Source of the DNA: JAHCHG01 sp041394845
Lineage (GTDB): Bacteria; Acidobacteriota; Blastocatellia; Pyrinomonadales; Pyrinomonadaceae
Direction: 5' to 3'
Assembly (NCBI GenBank): GCA_041394845.1
Contig: JAWKHL010000001.1
Location: 2,443,983 to 2,507,982, forward strand
DNA: 64,000 nt
The position numbers and the translations under genes were made by a program. How positions within the stretch are numbered: position 1 is the stretch's first letter; each line of letters opens with the position of its first letter. Positions 51,633 to 60,985 of the stretch are shown here, piece by piece. The notes under the pieces are model-generated. The model saw only the letters and a program-made list of their open reading frames with translations, was not told where the DNA came from and made no database searches.

Positions 51633-54416
51633 ATGGAACCCGAAAGATGGGAGAAGATCACCGAACTTTTTCACCGCGCCAAAGAACTTGAGAAGGGCGA
51701 GAGGACGTCGTTTCTGAAACGCTCCTGCGCCGGGGACGAAACTCTATTCGAAGAGGTCGCCCGATTCGTCCTGGCTCATCACTCGGCGGGCGATTTCATC
51801 GAACAACCCGCCTTCCGCGAAGCCATCGAGGCGCTCGCCGAAGAATCCGAAAAGCCGGTAACCGGCCGCCGGTTCGGCGTTTATCAATTGATCGAAGAGA
51901 TCGGACGGGGCGGGATGGGAGCCGTTTATCTGGCCGAGCGGGCCGATTTTGAAAAACGGGTCGCCGTCAAGATCATCAAAGGCGGGATGGACACCGAGGC
52001 CGTGATCAGCCGTTTTCGGAACGAACGCCGGATCCTCGCCTCGCTCGAACACGAGAACATCGCCCGCCTGCTCGACGGCGGCACGACCGACGACGACCGG
52101 CCCTATTTCGTGATGGAATATATCGAGGGCCTGCCGATCACCAAATACGCCGCCGAACACTCACTTTCGGTCAAAGAAAGGCTGGAGTTGTTCCGCCGGG
52201 TCTGTTCGGCCGTCGCCTACGCCCATCAAAGACTGGTCATTCACCGCGACATCAAATCCTCGAACATTCTGGTCACCGGCGACGGCACCCCCAAACTCCT
52301 CGATTTCGGGATCGCCAAACTGACTGCCCCCGATCGCTTTTCAGTCGAAGACCCGGTGACCGAACCCGGTCTTCAACTGATGACGCCGGAATACGCTTCC
52401 CCCGAACAGATCTCCGGCGAACCGGTCACGACCGCCACCGACATCTACAGCCTCGGCGTCGTCCTGTTCGAACTTTTGACGGGAAAACGCCCCTTCGACA
52501 AACAGTTCCGGGAATCGGGAAAGATCCTTCAGGCAGTCATCCAAACCGACCCGCCCAAACCGAGCGATGTCGCCTCCGAAGCCGAGACTTCCGCGGCGCC
52601 GGCCGAAAACACTTCGCCAACAACGGAAAACGACGACCTCCACGCCACCGAGATGCTCAGCGCCGAGGAAACCGAACGGCTGATCAGAAAGACCAACCCG
52701 TCCGGGGCCGTCCCAAACCCCAGATCACTGCGCGGCGACATCGACAACATCATCCTCAAGGCTCTGCAAAAAGAACCGGAAAACCGCTACCTGACGGTCG
52801 AGCAATTCTCCGAGGACATTCGCCGGCATCTCAACGGACTGCCGGTCATCGCCCGCCCCTTGAGCCTCAAATACCGGCTGACGAAATTCGTCCGGCGAAA
52901 CCGTCTGGCGGTCGGTCTGGGGGCTCTGATCTTTCTGACCCTGATCGGCGGGATCATCGCCACCACCTGGCAGTCCATCCGCGCCGACCGCCAAAGATCG
53001 CTGGCCGAAAAGCGCTTCGCGGAGGTCAGAAAACTGGCCAATACCGTGCTTTTCGACTATCACGACGCGATCAAGAATCTGCCCGGATCGACCCCGGTGC
53101 GGGCCCGGATCGTCCGCGATGCGCTCGAATATCTGGACGGTCTGGCGGGCGAAGCGGGCGACGACATCTCGCTTCAGAGAGAACTGGCCGCCGCTTACGA
53201 AAAGGTCGGCGACGTGCAGGGCGGAACGGCCGTGGCCAATCTCGGCGACACCGAGGGAGCGATCGCAAGCTACCGCAAATCGCTGAAGATCCGCGAGGAC
53301 ATCCTGAGGGTCGAGCCGAACGGTTTCGAGGCCCGGCGCGACGTCGCCGGGAGTTATGTCAAACTGGCCAGCCTGCTCTCGGAAAAGGACGAACTGGACG
53401 CGGCGCTGGAAAACAACCGCCGGGGGCTGGAGATCTTTCTGGCTCTGAGCCGGGAGGGCCCCGGAAACCCCGAGATCCTCTATCAACTCGGACGGACCTA
53501 CGGAGAGATCGGTTCGATCATCCACGACCGGGGCGATCTGCGCGGGGCGCTCGATAATTTTCAGCGGGAACTCAACAGCTATCAATCCCTGCCGGAAAAC
53601 GAGCGGGCTTCGGAAAAGGCGCGCCGGGGGATCGCTCTGTCTTACGAGCATATGGGCATCATCGGCATCTCGTCGAGCGATTATGAAACGGCGCTGGAGA
53701 ACAACCGGAGGGCGCTGGAGTTGAGGCAAAAACTCTCGGAAGATTTTCCGCTCAACGCCGATTACCGGCGGATGGTGGCCGTCAGCTATTACAATCAGGG
53801 CGAGATCCTGGGCAATCTGAAGCGCTACGCCGAAGCTCTGGAGAGCTACCGCCGGGACGTTGAGATCGTTCGCGATCTTTCGGCCAAAGACCCGCAAAAC
53901 GAACAGTTTCGCGGCGATCTGGCCTACGGCTATTTGCGCTTGGGCGATATGGAGGTCAATCTCGGCCGAGCGGAAAAAGGTCTGGCGCAATTTCGCGCTT
54001 CCCGCGATCTGAGGGCCGAGGACGTCCGCACCGACCCGTCCAACCTGTGGAAAAAAAGCTCTTTGATCGAGGCCGAAACCAAGATCTGCCGAACTCTGGC
54101 CGAAACCGGACAGATCGAATCGATGGAGCGAACCTGCGCCTCGACCCTGACCCTCGTCCGCGAAACCCCGGTCGAACCGACCAACGGAATGTACCGCAAT
54201 TTTTTCGCCGAAACCTACGCCAATCTCGGCGAGGCCTATCTGGCCGTTTCCAAGATCAGAAAAGACCGTTTCAAAACCGCCTGCGAAATGTTCGACCGGG
54301 CGATGGAGATCCAACGGGACATCAAGGCGAGAGGTCTGTTCGAAGATTCCCAGACCAACCCGATCGAAGAGCTGATGCCGCGGATCAAGGCCTGCCGCGG
54401 AGAATCGGGAACCTGA
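51633..54416 (+). CDS. Receptor Ser/Thr protein kinase with TPR domain, paralogue
   Basis: The 927-residue protein is collinear with the kinase at 16.1 kb: opening M-E-P-E-R-W-E-K-I-T, G-loop G-R-G-G-M-G-A-V (91-98), K113, H-R-D-I-K-S-S-N, D-F-G, T-P-E-Y-A-S-P-E. An acidic Ala/Thr-rich insert near residues 305-355 is absent from the first copy. One membrane helix (about 425-447) is followed by tetratricopeptide repeats with R-R-A-L-E-L-R type helices. The sigma-kinase pairing suggests a phospho-signalling unit. Confidence 0.93.
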   Translation: MEPERWEKITELFHRAKELEKGERTSFLKRSCAGDETLFEEVARFVLAHHSAGDFIEQPAFREAIEALAEESEKPVTGRRFGVYQLIEEIGRGGMGAVYLAERADFEKRVAVKIIKGGMDTEAVISRFRNERRILASLEHENIARLLDGGTTDDDRPYFVMEYIEGLPITKYAAEHSLSVKERLELFRRVCSAVAYAHQRLVIHRDIKSSNILVTGDGTPKLLDFGIAKLTAPDRFSVEDPVTEPGLQLMTPEYASPEQISGEPVTTATDIYSLGVVLFELLTGKRPFDKQFRESGKILQAVIQTDPPKPSDVASEAETSAAPAENTSPTTENDDLHATEMLSAEETERLIRKTNPSGAVPNPRSLRGDIDNIILKALQKEPENRYLTVEQFSEDIRRHLNGLPVIARPLSLKYRLTKFVRRNRLAVGLGALIFLTLIGGIIATTWQSIRADRQRSLAEKRFAEVRKLANTVLFDYHDAIKNLPGSTPVRARIVRDALEYLDGLAGEAGDDISLQRELAAAYEKVGDVQGGTAVANLGDTEGAIASYRKSLKIREDILRVEPNGFEARRDVAGSYVKLASLLSEKDELDAALENNRRGLEIFLALSREGPGNPEILYQLGRTYGEIGSIIHDRGDLRGALDNFQRELNSYQSLPENERASEKARRGIALSYEHMGIIGISSSDYETALENNRRALELRQKLSEDFPLNADYRRMVAVSYYNQGEILGNLKRYAEALESYRRDVEIVRDLSAKDPQNEQFRGDLAYGYLRLGDMEVNLGRAEKGLAQFRASRDLRAEDVRTDPSNLWKKSSLIEAETKICRTLAETGQIESMERTCASTLTLVRETPVEPTNGMYRNFFAETYANLGEAYLAVSKIRKDRFKTACEMFDRAMEIQRDIKARGLFEDSQTNPIEELMPRIKACRGESGT

Positions 54417-54474
54417 TTTTGTAATTCTCTTTCTTTTGCCTTAATTTATTGGAAGACGTTGATTGGTTGATCGT

Positions 54475-54579
54475 AAAGTTCAGAGTTACGCCTTGAGGCG
54501 TGAAGAACGCAGCCCGCTTGGAATTCAAATTCTTCGCAGGAAACGCCAATTCACGGCTAAAGCCGTGACTCTGAACTTT
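54475..54579. repeat. 105-bp MITE-like palindrome with two hairpins
   Basis: The terminal arms AAAGTTCAGAGTTACG and CGTGACTCTGAACTTT are inverse with one mismatch. Internal hairpins ACGCCTTGAGGCGT and CACGGCTAAAGCCGTG lie next to the ends. Part of the first hairpin word (CGCCTTGAGGCGGACG) recurs at about 32783. It lies directly upstream of the partial oxidoreductase gene. Confidence 0.75.
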
Positions 54580-54623
54580 CCCGACGCAACATTCATTTTC
54601 AGCCTTTTCCAATTGCCGAAATC

Positions 54624-54852
54624 TATGAAACACAAACCGACATTGATCGAACGGGTCGCCGAAAAGCTCGGCATCATCGAAAATCTGCATCCGGCGGAAG
54701 TTGAGAGCGAACTTCCCCGCCTGACCGAACCGGGCGAGCTGCGGAATTATCCGCCGCCCGAGAGTTGGGATGATTGGACCGAATACGAGGCGACGAGCGG
54801 GCAGAGGCGCGAGAAAAAAAATTATATGATCGTGCCGACGGTTTGTTTTTAA
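54624..54852 (+). pseudogene. 5'-terminal fragment of molybdopterin oxidoreductase gene
   Basis: The first 75 codons of the gene at 57380 appear here, differing at only three positions, all synonymous. The match covers 54624-54849 against 57379-57604 (226 bases) and ends inside the codons for T-V-C-F, the start of the Fe-S motif, where a stop follows in this copy. This is presumably the original gene start, cut by insertion of the restriction-modification cassette. Upstream sequence here may be the ancestral promoter. Confidence 0.93.
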
Positions 54853-54922
54853 GCGCCGCATTTGATGTTGTAAAATAAACTAAGAATTAAAATTCAAGCA
54901 ATAGCTTTCGGGAGAAATTTGT

Positions 54923-56407
54923 TTGCTAAAAACGGTAGATAAAATCAGGTCTGATGTGTCGTCTGAATTGAACGATCAGGAGAAATCTCGTTTAGGACAA
55001 TTTATGACACCTGCCAGCATTGCCAAATTTATGGCTTCATTATTTACTTTTACGAGTTTGAATTATTGCAGATTACTTGATGCAGGTGCCGGAATCGGTT
55101 CTTTATCCAGCGCTTTTTTGGACAGACTTACAAAAGAAAATAATATTTGTAACCGATTGCACATCGAAGCTTATGAGATAGATAACAATTTAATAACCCA
55201 TCTGGAAAAAGTATTTTCATGCTACAACATAATAACCAAAGATAATCTGAAAGTAAGTAGTAAAATAATAAACGAAGACTTTATTGAATTCGCGGTAAAT
55301 CAAATTCAATTTGGAAATGAGAAATTGTTTACTCATGCCATTCTCAATCCCCCTTATAAAAAAATTTCAAGTGATTCAAAACATCGCCTTTTACTTCGTG
55401 AAGCAGGAATTGAAACTGTAAATCTTTATAGTGCTTTTGTAGCACTTGCTTTGGAACTTTTACAAAAAAGAGGACAATTAGTTGCGATAATTCCAAGAAG
55501 TTTTTGCAATGGGCCTTATTACAAACATTTTCGCACATTTTTATTAAATCAGTCTGCGATCCGACAAATTCATCTGTTCGATGCCAGGAACAAAGCGTTT
55601 AAAGATGATGAAGTATTACAGGAAAATGTAATTATCTTTCTTGAACGCGGCGGGAAACAAAATAAGGTAACTATATCCACATCAACTGATGACAGCTTTT
55701 CCGATTATGCGGAAAATTTTTATGAGTTTACTCAAATAGTGAATGATTCAGATATAGATAAGTTTATTCATATCCCTAAATCTAAAGAATCCAATTTTCT
55801 TGAATCTTCACCCGTGTTTGATTATTTGCTTTCAGATTCCTTTATTGAAGTATCCACGGGTCCCGTCGTTGATTTTCGGGTTAAAGAACACACTCGCAAA
55901 ATGCCTGCGCCGGGGACAGTTCCACTTTTATATCCCGATCATTTTGTCGGGAATGAAATCAAATACCCAAAAGCCAACTGGAAAAAGCCAAATGCGATCA
56001 GTTTCAATAATGCAACTGAGAAATGGTTATATCCGAAAGGATTTTATACAGTAGTCAGGCGATTTTCCCCAAAAGAACAAAATCGAAGAATATATGCAAG
56101 CGTTGTTAATCCGGAGTTCTTACCTGATTCTTCTGCATTTGGATTTGAGAATCATCTGAATGTTTTTCATTGCAGAAAAAGAGGTATCTCAAAAGAAGTT
56201 GCATATGGCTTGGCCGCATTTTTAAATTCCACCGCAGTTGACCAGTATTTCCGCCGTTTTAACGGGCATACACAAGTTAATGTAACTGATCTTAAAAAAC
56301 TAAAATATCCGAATTTAAAGACTTTAAAGTCTCTCGGTGTCTGGGCAATAAATAATAAAAATCACACCCAGGAATTGATTGACGGACAGTTAGAGAATCT
56401 GGTTTAA
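54923..56407 (+). CDS. N6-adenine DNA methyltransferase (PstI/BsuBI-type partner)
   Basis: The 494-residue product has the S-adenosylmethionine motif D-A-G-A-G-I-G-S (53-60), E-A-Y-E-I-D for motif II and catalytic N-P-P-Y (142-145). The order of motifs is that of gamma-class N6-adenine methylases. The C-terminal half is the target-recognition region. Next to a PstI/BsuBI-family nuclease, it would protect CTGCAG at the adenine (inference). I choose the TTG start at 54923, with GGAG 9 bases upstream; the next ATG is 27 codons later and would cut motif X. The gene is markedly AT-rich compared with its surroundings. Confidence 0.88.
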   Translation: MLKTVDKIRSDVSSELNDQEKSRLGQFMTPASIAKFMASLFTFTSLNYCRLLDAGAGIGSLSSAFLDRLTKENNICNRLHIEAYEIDNNLITHLEKVFSCYNIITKDNLKVSSKIINEDFIEFAVNQIQFGNEKLFTHAILNPPYKKISSDSKHRLLLREAGIETVNLYSAFVALALELLQKRGQLVAIIPRSFCNGPYYKHFRTFLLNQSAIRQIHLFDARNKAFKDDEVLQENVIIFLERGGKQNKVTISTSTDDSFSDYAENFYEFTQIVNDSDIDKFIHIPKSKESNFLESSPVFDYLLSDSFIEVSTGPVVDFRVKEHTRKMPAPGTVPLLYPDHFVGNEIKYPKANWKKPNAISFNNATEKWLYPKGFYTVVRRFSPKEQNRRIYASVVNPEFLPDSSAFGFENHLNVFHCRKRGISKEVAYGLAAFLNSTAVDQYFRRFNGHTQVNVTDLKKLKYPNLKTLKSLGVWAINNKNHTQELIDGQLENLV

Positions 56408-56412
56408 CGACA

Positions 56413-57354
56413 ATGCACAAAAATGTAGCAGAGGCAATCGAAATTTTAGAAAGTCTCGGATTACCAAAAGCCCAACAAAATGAAAGATCGGCTTTATGTC
56501 TTTTGGCAATCTTAAATCTAACCTCTGAAAAGAGTTGGAAACAAGCTGAGAATCCTTTGATTGGAATTACTCCAATTATGGATTGGATAAGAGAAAACTA
56601 TCAGAAAGATTATGCTCCAAATTCTCGCGAAACAATCAGACGACATACAATGCATCAATTTATAGATGCCGGAATAGCTTTATACAATCCGGACAATCTA
56701 GAACGTGCGGTAAATAGCCCCAATGCCGTTTATCAAATTGAGTCGGTAGCTCTTGAAGTGCTTCGTTCATTCAACACAAAAATGTGGTCTCAGAATTTAA
56801 AGAGTTATTTGTCTCAAAGACAGACTTTAGTTGAACAATATGCAAAAGAAAGAGATTTAACTCAAATACCAATTAAAATCTCGCAAGATAAAGAAATTTC
56901 AGTCAGCCCCGGAAAACATAGTCAGCTTATCAAAGCAATAATTGAAGAATTCGCTCCTCGATTTGCTCCCGATGGAGTTCTTATTTATGTTGGTGATACT
57001 AGAAGCAAATGGAGTTATTTTGACCGGGAAACACTTGCTGAACTCGGTGTAAATGTTGATTCTCATGGAAAAATGCCTGATGTTGTAATTTATTTTACTG
57101 CGAAAAACTGGTTGATTTTAGCCGAGGCCGTAACTTCTCACGGACCAGTTGACAGTAAACGGCACGAGGAACTAAAAAACCTTTTCGCTGCAAGTTCCGC
57201 AGGATTGATATTTGTTACCGCTTTTCCAGACCGTTCGCTGATGGCTCGTTATCTCAATGAGATTTCCTGGGAAACAGAGGTCTGGACAGCGGATGCACCA
57301 ACGCACTTGATTCATTTCGATGGTGTTCGTTTTCTTGGACCTTACGGAACTTAA
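56413..57354 (+). CDS. BsuBI/PstI-family type II restriction endonuclease
   Basis: The 313-residue product matches the BsuBI_PstI_RE family. An N-terminal winged-helix part (residues 1-130) precedes the PD-(D/E)xK catalytic core: L-I-Y-V-G-D-T-R-S-K (190-199), D-S-H-G-K-M-P-D (216-223) and L-I-L-A-E-A-V-T-S-H-G-P (234-245), with D223 and E238 as likely catalytic acids. The known family members cut CTGCAG. It starts 5 bases after the methylase stop. CTGCAG sites are present in the window (16434, 23871, 42247, 63790), so the host must be protected or the nuclease inactive. Confidence 0.88.
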   Translation: MHKNVAEAIEILESLGLPKAQQNERSALCLLAILNLTSEKSWKQAENPLIGITPIMDWIRENYQKDYAPNSRETIRRHTMHQFIDAGIALYNPDNLERAVNSPNAVYQIESVALEVLRSFNTKMWSQNLKSYLSQRQTLVEQYAKERDLTQIPIKISQDKEISVSPGKHSQLIKAIIEEFAPRFAPDGVLIYVGDTRSKWSYFDRETLAELGVNVDSHGKMPDVVIYFTAKNWLILAEAVTSHGPVDSKRHEELKNLFAASSAGLIFVTAFPDRSLMARYLNEISWETEVWTADAPTHLIHFDGVRFLGPYGT

Positions 57355-57379
57355 ACAACTGATTTTTTTAATACCAATT

Positions 57380-60241
57380 ATGAAACACAAACCGACATTG
57401 ATCGAACGGGTCGCCGAAAAGCTCGGCATCATCGAAAATCTGCATCCGGCGGAAGTTGAGAGCGAACTTCCCCGTCTGACCGAACCGGGTGAGCTGCGGA
57501 ATTATCCGCCGCCCGAGAGTTGGGATGATTGGACCGAATACGAGGCGACGAGCGGGCAGAGGCGCGAGAAAAAAAATTACATGATCGTGCCGACGGTTTG
57601 TTTTAACTGCGAATCGGGGTGCGGGCTTTTGAGCTATATCGAAAAGGATTCGCTGGAAGTCCGCAAGTTCGAGGGCAATCCGTATCATCCCGGATCGCGG
57701 GGCCGCAACTGCGCCAAAGGGCCGGCGACGATCAATCAGATCACGGATGTTGACCGGATCCTTTATCCGTTGAAGCGCACGGGGGAGCGCGGCGCGGGAC
57801 AGTGGGAGAGGGTTTCGTGGGATGATTGTCTGGAGGACATTGCGGGCAGGATCCGCGAGGCGCTCAAGGAAGAAAAGCGCGACGAGGTGGTCTATCACGT
57901 CGGGCGGCCCGGCCACGAGGGATTTATGGATCGCATACTCCAATCGTGGGGCGTGGACGGGCATAATTCGCACACCAACATCTGTTCGGCCGGAGCGCGT
58001 TTCGGCTACGCCATCTGGCACGGGGCCGATAGGCCTTCGCCCGATCACGCCAACGCCCGGTTCATGCTTTTGATCAGCGCCCACTTGGAAGCCGGACATT
58101 ACTTCAACCCGCACGCCCAGCGGATCATGGAAGGTCTGATGAACGGGGCCAAGATGTGCGTCATGGACCCGCGCCTGTCGAACACGGCCTCGATGGCCGA
58201 TTACTGGATGCCGACCTATCCGGGCAGCGAGGCCGCCGTCCTTTTGGCGATGGCCAACATCATTTTGCGGGAAGGACTCTACAACCGGGAGTTTCTGGAA
58301 AACTGGGTCAACTGGCGCGAATCGCTAAAGGAACTCAACCCGCAGGCCGAGATCAAATTCGAAAACTTCATCGAGGAATTGAAAAAACTCTACGCCGAAT
58401 ACACGCCGGAATTCGCCGAACAGGAAAGCGGGGCCGATCCCGGAATGATTGCGGAAGTCGCCCGCAAGATCGGCGAGGCCGGCTCCCGTTTCGCTTCGCA
58501 CAACTGGCGGAGCGCCGGCAGCGGCAATCTCGGCGGCTGGGCCGTCGCCCGGTGTCTGCATTTCCTCAACGTTTTGACCGGGAGCGTCGGAACGGTCGGC
58601 GGGACCAGCCCGAGCGCCTGGAACAAGTTCAAACCGAAAGGCTTCAGCCAGCCCCCGGCGCAGAAATTCTGGAACGAACTCCATTTTCCGAACGAATTCC
58701 CGCTGGCGCATTACGAGATGAGTTTTCTGCTTCCGCATTTCCTCAAAGAAGGCCGCGGACGCCTTTCGGTTTATTTCACCCGCGTTTTCAATCCGGTCTG
58801 GACCTATCCGGACGGTTTCACCTGGATCGAAGCCCTCTCGGACGAAACAAAGGTCGGACTTCACGCCGCCCTGACGCCGACCTGGAACGAAACGGCCTAT
58901 TTCGCCGATTACGTTCTGCCGATGGGGCATTCTTCCGAACGCCACGATCTGGTTTCCTACGAAACCCATTCGGGAATGTGGATCGCCTTTCGCCAGCCGA
59001 TCCTGCGCGAGGCGGCGCGGAAAATGGGCCGGGAGGTCGAATTCACCTACGAAGCCAACCCCGGCGAGGTCTGGGAAGAGGACGAATTCTGGATCGAACT
59101 GTCGTGGCGGATCGACCCCGACGGCTCGCTCGGCATCCGCGAACATTTCATCTCGCCTTATCGTCCGGGCGAGAAGATCACCATCGACGAGTATTACCGA
59201 TTCATTTTCGAGAACACCGAGGGGTTGCCCGAAAAGGCCGCCGAAGAGGGTTTGACGGCGCTCGAATATATGCGCAAATACGGCGCCTTCGAGGTCGAGA
59301 AAACCTCCTACAACAAACATCTGACGCCGCTCTCGGATGACGATCTGAAGGGAGCCGAAGTTGACGAGGAGACCGGTGAGATTCGCAAAGGCGGCAAGAA
59401 CATCGGCGTCATGATCGACGGCCGGGCGCATCAGGGTTTCGGCACGCCGTCGCGGCGGCAGGAGTTTTTCTCCCAAACATTAAAGGATTGGGGCTGGCCC
59501 GAATACAAAACGCCGGTCTATATCAAAAGCCACATCCACCCGGAAAATCTGGACGAATCGAAAAACGAGATCGTTCTGGTTCCGACCTTTCGCCTGCCGA
59601 CGCTGATCCATTCCCGAAGCGGCAACGCCAAATGGCTGGCCGAGATCGCCCATCGCAACCCGCTCTGGATGCACACTTCGGACGCCGGGCGCTGGGGCAT
59701 TGCAACGGGCGATCTGGTTCGCGTCAACACCGACATCGGCTATTTCGTCAACCGGGCCTGGGTGACCGAAGGCATGAAACCGGGCGTCGTCGCCTGCTCG
59801 CATCACTTGGGCCGTTGGCGCCGAAAGCAGGACGCCTCGAACAACCGCTGGGCGATGAACCGGGTGACGATTGATAAAACGGATAACGGAAAATGGAAAA
59901 TGAGAGTGGTTGACGGCATCCGCCCCTCAAAATCGGACGACCCCGACACGTCGCGCATCTTCTGGTCGGACGGCGGCGTTCACCAGAACATCACCTTCCC
60001 CGTCCACCCCGACCCGATCTCGGGAATGCACTGCTGGCATCAAAAAGTTTCGATCGAAAAAGCTCACCCGGAAGACAAATACGGCGACGTCTTCGTCGAT
60101 ACCGAAAAATCCTTTGCGGTTTACCGGGAATGGCTGGAAAAAACGAGGCCCGCGCCGGGACCGAATAATCTAAGAAGACCGCTTTGGCTGGCGCGTCCAC
60201 TGAGGCCGGTTGAGGAGATGTTTTATTTGGAAGACAAATAA
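57380..60241 (+). CDS. Molybdopterin oxidoreductase, catalytic subunit
   Basis: The 953-residue protein is of the DMSO-reductase superfamily. Residues 73-81 hold C-F-N-C-E-S-G-C-G, and with N-C-A-K-G further on they ligate a [4Fe-4S] cluster. The Mo-bis-MGD domains follow, with T-N-I-C-S-A-G-A-R at the probable metal-ligand position and the C-terminal dinucleotide-binding domain (V-H-P-D-P-I-S-G-M-H-C-W-H). No Tat signal is seen. Substrate unknown; electrons may pass to the fused ferredoxin/NrfD protein at 36.1 kb (inference). The ATG at 57380 matches the duplicated copy upstream. The C-terminus (..V-E-E-M-F-Y-L-E-D-K) is paralleled by a separate fragment at 62.7 kb. Confidence 0.92.
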   Translation: MKHKPTLIERVAEKLGIIENLHPAEVESELPRLTEPGELRNYPPPESWDDWTEYEATSGQRREKKNYMIVPTVCFNCESGCGLLSYIEKDSLEVRKFEGNPYHPGSRGRNCAKGPATINQITDVDRILYPLKRTGERGAGQWERVSWDDCLEDIAGRIREALKEEKRDEVVYHVGRPGHEGFMDRILQSWGVDGHNSHTNICSAGARFGYAIWHGADRPSPDHANARFMLLISAHLEAGHYFNPHAQRIMEGLMNGAKMCVMDPRLSNTASMADYWMPTYPGSEAAVLLAMANIILREGLYNREFLENWVNWRESLKELNPQAEIKFENFIEELKKLYAEYTPEFAEQESGADPGMIAEVARKIGEAGSRFASHNWRSAGSGNLGGWAVARCLHFLNVLTGSVGTVGGTSPSAWNKFKPKGFSQPPAQKFWNELHFPNEFPLAHYEMSFLLPHFLKEGRGRLSVYFTRVFNPVWTYPDGFTWIEALSDETKVGLHAALTPTWNETAYFADYVLPMGHSSERHDLVSYETHSGMWIAFRQPILREAARKMGREVEFTYEANPGEVWEEDEFWIELSWRIDPDGSLGIREHFISPYRPGEKITIDEYYRFIFENTEGLPEKAAEEGLTALEYMRKYGAFEVEKTSYNKHLTPLSDDDLKGAEVDEETGEIRKGGKNIGVMIDGRAHQGFGTPSRRQEFFSQTLKDWGWPEYKTPVYIKSHIHPENLDESKNEIVLVPTFRLPTLIHSRSGNAKWLAEIAHRNPLWMHTSDAGRWGIATGDLVRVNTDIGYFVNRAWVTEGMKPGVVACSHHLGRWRRKQDASNNRWAMNRVTIDKTDNGKWKMRVVDGIRPSKSDDPDTSRIFWSDGGVHQNITFPVHPDPISGMHCWHQKVSIEKAHPEDKYGDVFVDTEKSFAVYREWLEKTRPAPGPNNLRRPLWLARPLRPVEEMFYLEDK

Positions 60242-60420
60242 TAAATGGCTTGATTTTGAATTTCTTGCTATATTAACTCAAGAAAAAATGCCTTAAATTT
60301 TAATACTATGGACATTACCATAATGCGGTGGAGAGAGGTGGCTCCCGCTAACACTAGAAGCTACTTTAATCTCCTACAAGAAAATACATATACAGAGGAA
60401 AAATGTATTTACATTAACGC
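60242..60420. other. AT-rich gap at left edge of toxin island
   Basis: No gene, repeat or hairpin of note. From 60421 onward the sequence is toxin-gene debris. The change in composition begins directly at the oxidoreductase stop codon. Confidence 0.4.
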
Positions 60421-60496
60421 AAACTCGGTCAATCTACGTTTTTCGGGCGAGTAAAAAGTCTGCACAATATCTTTTTCAGCACGCTTTTTTCTAAAG
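60421..60496 (-). pseudogene. xisI 3'-end fragment
   Basis: AAACTCGGTCAATCTACGTT and the following bases match the 3' end of the intact xisI gene (61528 onward) with several substitutions and small gaps. Only the last 25 or so codons are represented and the frame is broken. Confidence 0.7.
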
Positions 60497-60502
60497 ATTA
60501 TC

Positions 60503-60620
60503 GCGTCCAATCCTGAACCGATAAATCCGGCACTTGTTCAAAATCTTTGAGGGTCCTTGAAACCAAGATCGCTTCATTGGCAATGGCGACGGAGGCGATT
60601 TTCAGATCCATTGTTGTGAT
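60503..60620 (-). pseudogene. VapC (PIN toxin) C-terminal fragment
   Basis: The minus strand reads M-D-L-K-I-A-S-V-A-I-A-N-E-A-I-L-V-S-R-T-L-K-D-F-E.., ending V-Q-D-W-T-R, the usual last 40 residues of a VapC PIN toxin (D-L-x-I-A for the third acidic site). The N-terminal part is missing. A frameshifted second copy of the same fragment is at 61390-61510. Confidence 0.72.
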
Positions 60621-60727
60621 TAAGTTATGGCAAACTCGGTGAATTTCCGCCTTAGTATTGTTTGATAGATGGCGTATTGACCTAAAATTTGCTGTGATTT
60701 TTCGGTTGCTATGCTAAAATCGGCTTT

Positions 60728-60985
60728 ATGATACAGACCTTGGAAGCGGTGGTTGATGAAGAAGGTAAAATCAAATTGCTGACGAAAATCCATTTGAAGG
60801 AAAGCCGTCGGGCGCTGGTTACGATTTTGGACGAAAAGCCGAAAATTTCGTCCGAGGCGAACGTCAAAATGCCGACCAATGAGAGCGTCAGCGATGAAGA
60901 AGTCCTCGGAGTCTGGGCCGACCGCAAAGAATCTGCGCAGGAAATCGCCCGCAAAATTCGCCGGAATAACCGCAAAACCAAATGA
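60728..60985 (+). CDS. vapB: VapB-like antitoxin
   Basis: The 85-residue product has an N-terminal beta hairpin typical of DNA-binding antitoxins (L-E-A-V-V-D-E-E-G-K-I-K-L-L), a disordered middle and a basic C-terminal tail (R-K-I-R-R-N-N-R-K). Its stop overlaps the toxin start in ATGA, the usual coupling for such pairs. Expected role: binds and neutralises the PIN toxin and represses the operon. Confidence 0.75.
   Translation: MIQTLEAVVDEEGKIKLLTKIHLKESRRALVTILDEKPKISSEANVKMPTNESVSDEEVLGVWADRKESAQEIARKIRRNNRKTK

Larger units (their letters stand above)
54850..57378. mobile_element. Restriction-modification cassette between long direct repeats
   Basis: A 2,529-base AT-rich segment carries two genes and is flanked by the 226-base direct repeat of the oxidoreductase 5' end. 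No transposase, integrase or inverted repeat is present. The arrangement fits 'insertion with long target duplication', known for restriction-modification genes in Helicobacter pylori. Confidence 0.75.

Noticed and set aside
54463..54852. 129-residue open frame ending in the oxidoreductase N-terminus
   Set aside because: The first 50 or so codons translate the 105-bp palindrome, and the rest is the truncated duplicate of the gene start; not an independent gene.
54850..57378. Transposon carrying the restriction-modification genes
   Set aside because: No transposase, terminal inverted repeats or short target duplication; the only flanking repeat is the 226-bp gene start.
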